Shown here one piece after another: positions 13,101 through 25,100 of a stretch of 64,000 bases of DNA. Below the pieces are notes generated by a model. That model was not told the origin of the DNA. It saw only the letters and a program-made list of their open reading frames with translations, and did no database searches. How positions within the stretch are numbered: position 1 is the first letter of the stretch; each line of letters starts with the position of its first letter. This DNA comes from Haemonchus contortus (taxonomy: Eukaryota > Nematoda > Chromadorea > Rhabditida > Trichostrongylidae), in NCBI GenBank assembly GCA_000469685.2, contig LS997563.1, forward strand, positions 11,434,940 to 11,498,939, given 5' to 3'. Both the position numbers and the translations under genes were made by a program.

Positions 13101-16100
13101 GAAAGCCCCAATTTATCATCCAGCCTCGCGCAAATGTCCCAGTCCAGAAAAAATCCCCGAAATCCCCAAAATCCCCTGTCCTACTTGCCGGATTTGCCGA
13201 ATGGAGTACTCCTACGTAGAAAAACTAACCTAACTAGTACCTCTATCTATCGATATCGCCTAGGTCATGAACAGAAACCGGTTAACTTTGACGTCGATCG
13301 TACAAATCAATGAATGTTACTGCCATTTCGGTAATCTCTCCGAGAGAAAAAGGTCGTGATTACTATGTTGTAGCGACAATTAGCGAGGACTAACCCTTGT
13401 AACGACTGCGACGTACTGCCATGGCCAGTCCGTCGTGGTAACGATCCACTACTTCGGTTCTGATATTGCATAGCTAGTGAGTGAGTGTTGCGATCAAGTT
13501 CCAGAGCTGAACTATCTGCGGGACTCTCGCATACCGGGAACACCGTTCGGGGACCACTGAAACAGAACTATTGATTGACTGAATTGATTTTGATTCAGAA
13601 GAGAAATAGAGTAGGAAACAAAAAAAATCAGAGAATATACTATTTCTTTCTTATTTTTTCAACGGCCGAGAACGTAGAAAGATCTTATCAATGTGACCCA
13701 ACAAATGATATTGACTGCTTATTTATTTATTTATTTATCTAGGGACATCAATATGTTTAGGGTTCAAGTAAGCAATTTCTTACCGGAATAGGTAATATAT
13801 TCTTCAAAGAATACTTCAAAATCAAAATTGAAGATGAAAAAGGACTTTCTCAGTATGAGACATTTTTATTGAAAACTTGATGAAAGAACGAATGAACGTG
13901 AAACTTGATGAAAATTAATGAACTTTAAAAACAAAATTTTGAAACCGTGGGTAAGCCATGGGTAAATCTGACTAAAAAATTGAGAATTGCCAAAAATTTC
14001 TTCTGGAGATCACCCCTCGATTTCTAATCATAACCATCGTAATACTAGAACATGCATTCTGCTTATACATCAAATCGTGAGCCCCTCACGATGTACAAAT
14101 TTGAATTTTTATATTTTTTGACAGATGCTACCACTCGTAAACCGGTCCCAAAGTGAAGGGCTCGATTACTCTGAACGAAACCGAACTTGGGTTGAGGTTA
14201 TGTGAGGAGGGAGTGCCACCCACTCAGCACGAGCTTATTTCCTCCCTGAATTCTACCACTTACTGCTACGTTCTGAGATTACTCAACAACTGCTCCTAAC
14301 GGAAATAAAGCAAAAATAAAAAGAATTGTGTGTCATTTCTATCATTTCCATCACAGTTGGTGGAAACGACTTCGACAAAAGCAAACAGAAATGAAAGTGA
14401 GAACCATTTTTTACTAGAGTTGTGACAAACAGCGCTGTTACAACAACGGTGGCCCAGTGAAGAAGTCCCAGATTGAATTTCACCAAATTTACATGCTTCA
14501 AGAGAAGCGCAGCTCAAATCAAATTTGTAAGAGAGGGCAAGTCTCCGAGAAAAACTTTTCAGGATACTTGCCCTCTCACGCAAATTTGAATTTGAAGTGA
14601 TTGACTCCTTTACTAATTGTCTAGGCATGTAAACGCATTCAAACCCCCTCACAATTCTAAATAGAATTTGGAATGAAAATGTAGTGGGGGAGGGACGGAG
14701 GGCACAGCTCCTTTCAACATTAATCGCTGGGGTAGCCTACTTCGCGAGCCGATAATAATGCTTAGAAACGTTTCTTATCCAGGAAATGCAATTTGCTTAG
14801 ACTAAGGTCAGGAGGGAAGGAGCACCTGGGTGAGTAAGGAGACGGCCCGATTCTAACCCCTTCCCAACATTTTACGCGAGGTAATCATCTCACCCACCCG
14901 GTGCTCCTTACTCTTCTAAGGCTTAGGAGAAAACTGTATTCCTCTGCCTGGGAATCATCCCTAAGCACAACTGAAGTGAGGTGAGCTACCCCTCCTTAAC
15001 TGCGCTCTGACGTTCGATGTCGGAAAAGAGCGATGCCCCATGGGAATCCTCCCGCTCAATGTCTTGTACAGTAACTTCCACGAGTAAAGCTTACCCAAAT
15101 CCAAGGAAAAATTACTAAAATAAATTTTAATCTCAGAAACCCATAACGACCACCCGAAATAGGAATGAGGTTGTTACCTGGATATGATTTCAGCACCATT
15201 CACTCGGGCGAATGTTTTCGATAGTAACGAATCACTTGAGTTTTTCTCTCCATTAGCTATCGTTATCATCGTTACGTCACCATTTACAACCGAACGAGTG
15301 GAATTTCTGGAAGAATAACTTTTCAATGAAATAAAACAAAAAGAGAAAAGGGTACAGCTCATGGAGTCAGAAGCAAATTTGCTTAACCGCATTATTTTAA
15401 TTCCCACATCAGTCCCCATTATTTTATTCCGGGTGGATGATGCCTGTACCAAAAAGTAGGTGTCCCGTTAAGCTGCTCGCCACGAACTAGCCCTACCCTC
15501 TTCATCTCATCCCTTCTCCATTGACTGAAACTTGTTGGCACTTTCACTCCAGTAGCCTAAACCTGAATGAAGAAGTCACTGGGACGGCTTACCCAACGAG
15601 TGCCAGAATCCGGTCGATAACTCGCTTGTTGTATCCTCGTCCAATTGCACGCAATACATCGATGTGAAGCAGAAGGGCAGACGGCCACGCTTCGCCGACA
15701 CCTGAAAAAGGAAGCTAAGGAAGTGGGAAACACTATTGCATAAATACTGTATTTGCATAAATATTTGCGAAATAAATCTTAAATTGCGACTTAAATTACC
15801 TACCGTCACAACAACCCTGTGGTTGAAAAGGGATTAGGGTAGCTCGGCTCCCAAATGGGCCAGATGTGAGCGATACGCTGGAGCACCCATTTCAGATGGG
15901 TTCACTCTCGGGTGCATACACAGGACGACTGACTGAGCATAGTGACCTTCTGGGATTGATCGTCCGGAAAAGGCGTAGAGATCACGGTCAAAGGGAGGTG
16001 GTGTTGGTGAAAAAACTCTGAGGCTCTGAGTGGAGGAAGAACATCCTAAGGACGCTACAACCCTCAAGCACAAGGAGCATACACCCGATTGTTTACAAAA

Positions 16101-19100
16101 ATGTTTAGGTAAACAAGCATGGCTACTTGAAAAACTATGTGATCTCCGGCAATTGGGATGAGTCAATGGCCTGATCGTCGTAAAATCACCGAAGTTTTGA
16201 GAAATCGTGATCTCACAGTAGATTGAGGGCTCAGAGAAATAAAAATCCATTTTCGATATCAGCGAAACCTGGTTCCCATACTAGCCCGGGCACAGAATTT
16301 CTCGCTTCACGGTCTGTGCAAATCAGCCAATTTGTTTTCTCATAAAACCCGGGTCCAATCAAGCGATTCGGAGGGCTTGGGAAGATTCAATCCAAAATTT
16401 CGTCGGTGAAAAGTGCATCAGCGCGAAATTGGCCGCTGCCTCAAGCAAATATTGCTGTTGCCAACCAATTTTTCGAAATGGATTTCGGAAAACCTTGGAA
16501 GGCTTGGCTAATGTATTGACTGAGACATTGTCCCCACTAAATAGGTTTGACAGAAGGTCTTTCCTTCTTCCTTGTCTTCTGGTAGGAACTAAGACTGTCA
16601 GAAAGCTGGACAAAGATGAGAAATAAGAACTGGTAGCTGAATATTCCGCGGGTGTAGATCGAGTTGAAACTTCAGAGCACCCAACAGTCAGTCAAGGTTT
16701 GCCATAACCCAGATTACGAAAAGATGATTGATTAGTGGGTGGGATCTCCGATGTCATTACCAGTCATGATGGCGTATTGAAAAAGGGTCATTTCAGGAAA
16801 ATGAGGATGTTACTGGAGGAGGAAGAGACATCGGGCTACCGCAGAGAATGAACCTACTGAAGGGCAATGCAAAAACCATCACTATAGCTCGGCGTGTTCA
16901 CCACCACCTATGTGAGAGAACGAGGAGTAGTGCAACCCAACCTTTTTGAAGAGGGCCATCAATGATGGGTAGAAGCGACTTCCTTTTATGTTGTGACTCT
17001 TAGGAAAAAGCGGCCCTGAATCATAAAAACCGTCGAGACTTGAATTCAAATCAGCTTTTTCAGTGGGCTAGGGATCTTGGGACCTAGGGAGGGATAGGGA
17101 CCTTGGCCTTGCCTAATCCCGTAGGTCTAATCTACTATGCCCGACCACCAGGCAATACTAGGTTGAGGCAAGGGCAAGCAGCTCGGTACAACAGGCGTTA
17201 CTTCTGAGGTAGAGCGAGGAGTTAGATCAGCCGCCGATCAAACTTCCCTTTTTCAGTGTCAGGCCTACTCGTTAGTTACTACCTTACTGGTTCGGGAGGG
17301 CGGAAATATCGACATTCTGCTCGAACTCACAACTTACAACTTACACTTTGCTTGCCCAACCTTTTTGTTGACCAATGCGCCTTCGAAGACACTACCTGTA
17401 TACTACAGGTCAAATGCATGGCGCACTCCAAAGTATCGACAAACCGACATATACAAAAGGTCCTTAGTTCTAGGAACTTACCCTCAATCTCCGTGAGAAT
17501 CGTTGACAACAGTTGTTCGTCGTCAGTGTGCTGTGCATTTCGTACCAGTTCTTCTAGCACATCAGAAGCTAACGGTTGTGAAACTCGTCCAATATTGCCC
17601 ATAATCTGAAATTTCACGAAAGTTTTATCTTCTTTGTTAGGATTATAAGACTCCGTAGAGGATTAAAGCACAATTCGTGACGACAATGGTCCATGATAAA
17701 AGGGCCCAAGAATGAATACGGTACTACGGCACAATGCAAACATGGCAAAAAAAACTGCGACAACTTCAAGAAAAGGGGCTCCTATTCTAGCGACTCAGTT
17801 CGAACAGTGAATGAGGAAACAACGACGGAATGACCCGACTGGACGAGTTACCTTGCCACTGCTGATTACCTTGCACAAGTGCGAAAGAGAAAATGGCTAT
17901 ACGCCGTTTTGCAAAGGATGCTGAGCACGCCCATGCGGAACCCAATTAGGTTTTCTACCGTGAACACAACTGGTTATTTCTTACATTACGTTGTTCCCTC
18001 TTACAAGTATGCAACCCCGTTCAGCTTACGGGAACCTGTTCGACACACCCTTCACCGAATTTCTCCGGGTACGGTGCGAAGGGAAGCTAGCATTCTCGAA
18101 CTAGTTTTCGGCCTTACAGCGCTATATACGGTACACCTAGGTAACCCTATATTGAACCCTAAATAAATATTATTATATTATATTAACAGATACGTCCTTT
18201 GTGTAAGAACTGCGTGAAAAATAAGAGGACCAGCTGTGGCTGAGAAAAGGAAAAATTACTTTAATAAACAGCTTTTATAAGCACGAGCACCACACCGCTC
18301 AGGACGACAACCAAGCAATGAGCGCGGTATGGGTGACAGCGCGCGACATGCGGCGATCGCGGGCGACAGCAAAAGAACCTAAGGTCGGACGCGACAAGCG
18401 ACATTAAGTGAAACCAGAAGGAGGAAAGACAGGACAGGAATTGATCAAAAGTAAAGGAGTAAAGATAACACCGAACGACTGAAAGGTGACATCTTGCGTC
18501 AGGAACCGACGTAAGGTCCTTTTCGAATTAGAAAGCGTAAAATCGAGCGACAGGCTACGACAATGGGCGACATAGCTGCGAAATGAAAAGTATCGTAAAC
18601 GTAATGAGGCTTACCTTATAAATCGTTGCAAGATTCCCATTGAATGCTGGCATTTTTCCTGCCTTCGACAAAGTGGAGAGGAAGGGAGCAAGAGTATGGG
18701 CTCGACCTTGAGATATTAATGACATGTAGATGTTCAGTACTGCAGTACAGGTGGAAGGTGATAACAGGTACTGATCGAATTGCGATAAGTACGGTGTCAG
18801 AAGCTGAAATCAGAATTTTCCTCATAAATTCTCATAAGTCAGTAATCAAAGTTCTCAGAAAAGCAGATGGCGAAGTCAAAACTCACATCTGGCTTTTCGT
18901 TGGCGATCATACTGGCCAACTGAAGTAGAGAAAGCTTTTCTGAACAATCAGCATCCCTCAGTACTGACAATAATTGCGGTATATGAGCATGAAATGGCTC
19001 TCGATTATCAGCATAGACTTGTGGCAGTACTCGTAACAAGGAATGATTACCTGAAAAAAAAGAAATAATAATGTCATGTGCCTTTAGATACCAGCTTGGA

Positions 19101-22100
19101 AGATTTCAGATGATTTCCAGCCCAAAGTGCTTTCTTCCAGCTTCCCTGAATTTCCTCCCCATTTTCTGTGCGGGGTTGATTATTTAAGAAATCATGGTTT
19201 GCCCATATGGGCAAAGCTATCCGGTAGGCGGAGTTGCGTGGTGCTGGCATACCCGGCTGCTTCATGCTATAATCCTATTCCCAGCAGAGTCATGGCCACC
19301 GGGCAAGGAGTTTGATACCTTGACCCTATTTTACCCCTTCACCAGGCCTTACGTACCATCTAGACTCTTCAGACAACTGGAAAATAAGCTCCATACAATT
19401 ATTTTAAAAAAAATTCTACTCACCATTAATAATGTAGGCGATGATCTGGAGAGCATAATGCGACAATGCTTTACCATTATGAATGGCGGCAAGCGAAATG
19501 TAACTAGTTGTATTACGGACCAGCTCCTGATTTGACGATCCAACCGCTTTCATCGCTACTGGCAATGTCAAAGTCATCACGGATCGTTTGGCGTAGTGCT
19601 GAAAATCGAAAGTTTGTAAAAATACAAGTCACAAGTAACGGAGTTATCGAAACAATGGCAAAACAATCGCGAAGCAAGTAAAATGATGAGACACAAACGT
19701 GAAAATATAGCTGGGGGTTACTCCAGTCCCTTTTGTCCCTAGCACGCTGGAGCGCAGAGAAGGACAGAGCGGCAGGTCTGTAGTAGTGCTCAGGATTTTG
19801 TCCGGGGATGTTGGGAGGGGAGGAGCATCGGGATGGATGAAACGCTGACCTCGTGCGAAAGTTGATAATGGAAGAAACGCCGTTCAGAGAAATGCTATCT
19901 TGCTGAGAGAGTGCAGACAGCGCGCGAACGCGGGTGCATGTCGGTTGGCACGATGGGCGGAGTCGCGCCGCCTCAAATGGGCCTCAGAAGGAGCGCGCAC
20001 ATCTCAGATCGCGTAATCTTCTGCTCTCCTCTCCTCTATAGATGATCGAATTGGCTTCTATCATCTATACAGGAGAGGAGAGCAGAAGATTACGCGATCT
20101 GAACGAGTTGAACAGCGCGATGGGCGGAGTCGCTCCGCCTCAAATGGGCGGGGCGACCCCGCCCATCGCGCCAACCGACCGGCTCCCCGCGAACGCGCGC
20201 TCTTTCCCCGACTATGTTCTCGCCAACAGATAAGTGGTAAACCGCTAATATATTCAGAAAATAATGAAAAATTCGAAAAACCCAGATAAAAATGAATATG
20301 AAATCATGACAATGGAGGGAAATGAATTAGGGTAGTGGCAAGTGGCGCACTATCTGACACGTACGGTCAGGGGTTCGAATCCTGGATCGATGCCCGCCTA
20401 GGCCAACCAAGCCTTCCATCCTCCCGGGGTTGGTGAATTGGTACCAGACTCGTCTGGGAGGATAAAAGCACTGACTTGTACATCGGCTGGCCACCGCAAG
20501 TCATTGTATAGGCCACATACGTACTCATTACGCCACTACGATTCTGAATGGAACTCGAGTGCGGAAGCGCATCCCTCAGACGGGATTGATTAATGCCAAA
20601 AACTTTATCCTTTATCCTTTAGTTGAACTTAGATGACCATTTTTATTTCTCATGCAACGAAACACCATCGAAAAATCATAATGATCTAACAAAATTAATT
20701 GAAAATGATTAAACAGTTGAATTAAGAATCGTACCGAAGTAATGAGAGAAAAAGGGGAAAAGAAGAAGAAACATCGCATAAGAAGAAGAATCGCATCAAG
20801 ATAAAAATTGACATGACCACAGGCTATGAGAGTGCGCCATGAATTTGTAATTTCCATCAACTTGTAAAAATAGCAGAACATAACGAACAAAAATGACCTC
20901 TACCCGTTCACCCTCTTACCTGCCTACTGGTAAAGCCCCATACTCAGCCCTACTTGTCAATTTCTAACCATTGTCGAACCTAAAGACCCCATCCCTTTTC
21001 AGTTGCACTATATAACCTTCATTGTGTCGAACACCTTCCCCACCGCGGTAACCTCACGCTAAGAATGGTTCCTTTTGGCCAGACGCCGTCCGTCAAGGGC
21101 AGGTGGGTGGCACGAAGAGGGCTGAGGAAGGCGGCTCAGGCAGGAGAGGAGTAACAACAAACAAAGCAGTTGGCAAATATCGACAAGAGAGCTGGGTAGA
21201 TAAGAAATGAAAGCTGTGGTTTTCGTGGGCAGAAACGCCTTCAGCTTTCGAAGAGCTCTCGACAAGAGCGGAAGCTGTCGCAGGCAATCATTGATGTGAG
21301 CTTGAAGCGCCTACCACTTCCTTCCATTTCTCCTTGAAGTAGCTGCGCTTTCTAGTTAAAGGCACACTTTACGATAAAAATGGTTCCTGAGTTTGCCCTA
21401 TAGTATAAATTCGAAGCTCCCCTTTATACCATGCCTGTCGTTATAAGGGCGAACAACGTTCTGAGTAAGTTACAATAAGGGACAGACTGTATCGTGTGAA
21501 TGCCACACCCCTAAAGGACGAGTTTGAGCGGTTTTGTAGAGGCTGCCTATTCACAAGGGAACCAGAGTAGGTAGCTCAATTAACTTTTCATGATCCATAG
21601 CTGTGAAAGGCAATTCTGTACAGTTATGGATTGATAAAGTCAGCTCATTGCACGATGAGAGCAAGGCAAATCTCGTCCAAACACTCCTAACGCGCCATTC
21701 CTGTCACGGTGATCTCGTACAACCTCCACTCCCACTGCTATTAAAAAGCTTGAATTAGGCAGATTTTTTCGCTTTTTTCGCTACCGATGTACTCCACTAG
21801 ATCAACACTTCTGCTATTCAACCTAAAAAGGGTACCTCAAAATCATCGTGAATTGGGCCTTTAAAGAGCTGATATAGCCGGGTTGAGAGCTCATTGTGTG
21901 AGCCAAAATACACTTCTGCAGCTACTTACACGAATCGAAAGCATGGTGTATCCGAATTGGTGGGCACAATGTTTCCTGTCTTGTGCTGACGACTACAGAG
22001 AAAACAAAAGAGGTCATAATCCAAAAGAAAACCATTAGATAGTTTTCTGGTCGGAGGAGGAGGGAGGCTATTCGCCACAATGAACATCTGAGCTTGCTCA

Positions 22101-25100
22101 ATGCACTATTCTTCGCTCACTCAAATTCCTTTCTTGTCCTCTGAACACGATTTGGGTAAACGTATCGGTCTCACTCCCGAAAGGTAACGACTGAGTGGGA
22201 AAGAGTTATTAGCGCGTGGGTGACTAACTGTAAAAGCATGGCGTCCGTTGACAAACACTCAAAAACCCTCAAACCTTCAAACAAGCCTATCAAACCCTAT
22301 CAACAGTTATCAGTGTTGACCCAAAATGTTAATCAACAAAATGCTATCCAAAACGGACAACAAACGGAGCCAGTTGACTTGAAGTAAAATATTACTGCTG
22401 TCAGTTAGCTGGAGCAAATCGAAATCGTAGTCAACCTGTACAGAACTCGAAAAAGAGACAATAAGGGTCTCTCAGCGTTCAAAATATCTGCCGCAAAATG
22501 AATTTTAGGCCGCTGTCGACACTTCCATACAAACCAGACTCAGAACTGTTTTCAAGAAATAACATATGGTAGAAATAACGGAAAGTTCAAAAATGAACCC
22601 TTGGCCCTCGGGTTTTCCTGCCTTCTCCTATCCTAACCTAACCAGAAAAAAAATTTCTATTCCCTGCTACTGAGTTACTGGGTTTGCTAACACAAGAACG
22701 AGAGATTTCCTCGTTGTGTTGGGAAAACTCTGTCAAATCGTCTTGTAATTCTAACATGGTCTACTCAAAAATATTTTTGGCCACGCCCACGTGACCCTGA
22801 GCTGGAACAAAAGTTCCCCAAGACATCCACCACACTGTGGATCCTTTAATTCGAGAAAAGCAGAAGGAAAAAAAAGCAGCAATTTTGTAAATGGAAGTTA
22901 TTCAGTACTTATAATGCGATAAACTCAGGCAGGTGACTAGGTCCTTATCGAAGCCTTCAGAGATTTTTTTCTGGTGGAATCCGATTTGAGTACGTTTTCC
23001 GGGATGAATCATGTCGCTGTTTAACACAGGTGACTAAGCAGGTAAACACGGAAGGATGCTCCATTCACGCCGCAAACCATGTCGGTAGTACTAGTCGAGT
23101 TGGACAAGGGATGAGGAACTTGTCTGGGCGTACACAAATACTCAAACACTCGAGTAGCTTCAATACACAATCAAACATTCCGAACACTAGAGCGGAAGAT
23201 GAAAACATGGCTTACTACAAGCGATAAAAGCTTAACATTCTGACTGGTTTGCAAGCCTTCGCTCTATAGAGCTTTATGGGATCCCAACCCACCGTATTGG
23301 CACGTGCAAGCCCAAAGAATAACTTCGATACGTGTTCTTGAAATAGCCCATGAAAGTAGGAAGAGAGGCTAAGTTCGGGAAATTTCCTAGATAGGTAAAC
23401 ATTCACTGAAGACGAAAGTGAGTGTCTCAGTGGGACATTCCTTTCTAAGAAGCGCCATGCAAATGACTTCCTCCAAAAACTTGATATAGAGCATAGAGGA
23501 TGAAGTTTTTTGGCGACAATCCCGCTTTGAGGTATTCCCAGACGAGTCCATTACCAATAAAACGATCCAGATGGGACGGAAGGAGCTTAGTCGGCTTGGT
23601 CGAATATCGCGCTTGGACCGACATTCAGGTCGAAGTTTTCTCATCTCCCTTACTCCGACTGACTTTTGTACGTTGATTTCAAGGGGACGGAAGATAACTG
23701 GGTTCGTCTGAGCCGGTCAACATCCCCAAATGCTGTTCAGCACCACATAGCCACAACAACACCTTTTCTGCAAAAATTGGAGTGCTGATATTGACTTCCA
23801 AATGAGGCTTCCTTTCGACGAATCATCAATTCAACCCTTCAGACGCTGAATTTTGGCATCCCTTGACTAATCGCCCTGACTGGATTACTATGAAGCTCTT
23901 CAATCGACATAAAGTTTTGACGTCTCCGAAAGCGAAGCTGAGAACCCAAGTAGAAGGCAATAGAATCTGCCAACGATAGGAATTGCAGTAGCAGGTAGCT
24001 AGGGAGGCCTTCCCGGACGTCTTTGAAAGTTTCCCACAGCGAACAGAGCAGAAAATCCGACTACCGAGGAAATTTGGAAGGTGAGAATGCAGAAAATTCT
24101 ATTTATGCTGCAATTTAGAATCTGCTTCTTTTAAAGACGACATCAAATGGGGTATAATGAATAGGATCGTATGATCGGAAGAAAAATCAGCGCTGAGCAT
24201 CGGAGACCGTAGTGGAGGCCAGGTTCAATGGTCCTTATTTAAATGAGTCGAAAAGAAAGAAACAAACAAGGAATGCAGAGGGAGCAGCTATGATTCAGGA
24301 GAGAGGGGTTTTGCAAAGGTTCTTCGGCGAGTATCGAAAAACAATCGGATTTGTTAATTATAACTGAGACTAATGTCATTATCACCCACATCTACCTTTA
24401 AACAGCTTCTTGTACTTATTACTTACCTATTATAATCAAATTGGTTCGCAGCAAGGATGCAAGGCGATGTTATTGGGGCCGGTTTGAGGAAACTGCCAAT
24501 CAAAAGAGCTTCCCTGATCGATATCCGCCTAGGCCAACCAAGCCTTCCATATCTGCGGGGTGGTTTAAGTGGTACCTGACACGTCTGGTAGGATAAAAAT
24601 ATTGACTTGTACATCAACTGGATACCGCAAGTCATTGTAGAGGTCAAATACGCATCCAAAACGGTGCTATGATCCTGAATGAAAGCCGAATGAGGGGCGC
24701 TTCCCAAAATGGGGATGGATCACTGCCAAGTGGATTAATCATTATTAAGTTCTTCATCAGAACCATTACTTTTTGCGAATCGGTCAATTCTAAAAATATA
24801 CGAAAGGCGGACGAGAATCAGGGACGAACCAATTGAAACTAGTTTTTCCCAATAAAAACAGTCAGAAAAGTAAACATAATTCAATAGAAGGAAATGGAGC
24901 GAATGAAGAGATCAATAAGAAAAAGGGAATGATTCATAAAATCTCATAATAAAAGCAAATAAATGATCAACTCACCAGAAACAAACTGCTTAGTAAGTCG
25001 GAGGCAATTTTACAATGGGGTGAATCAACATATTCGCCTTCAGAATTCAATACAGTCATCGGATGCCTCAAACAGCTGTCAAGCACGTCGACTAGCTCGG

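Larger units (their letters stand above)
12398..15177 (-). other. Melted intron 9 (2.8 kb)
   Basis: No exon fits the phase between 15178 and 12397, and the flanking exons join directly. It holds a TTTA microsatellite (13719-13738) and two inverted repeats (14520-14588 and 14760-14970) listed separately. Nothing else is recognisable. Confidence 0.5.
19599..24975 (-). other. Melted intron 3 (5.4 kb)
   Basis: Separates exons 25129-24976 and 19598-19424, whose phases join directly. It contains the large palindrome (19919-20203) and two SINE copies (20331-20612 and 24514-24727). Nothing else in it could be supported as a gene. Confidence 0.55.

Noticed and set aside
15834..16250. 138-codon minus-strand open frame in melted intron 7
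   Set aside because: No splice phase fit with flanking melted exons (17482 joins 15701 directly) and low-complexity, unrecognised peptide.
20336..20385. tRNA gene with a GGTTCGAATCC B box
   Set aside because: No acceptor or anticodon stem completes it, and the head continues into a body shared with seven other copies, so it is the head of a SINE.
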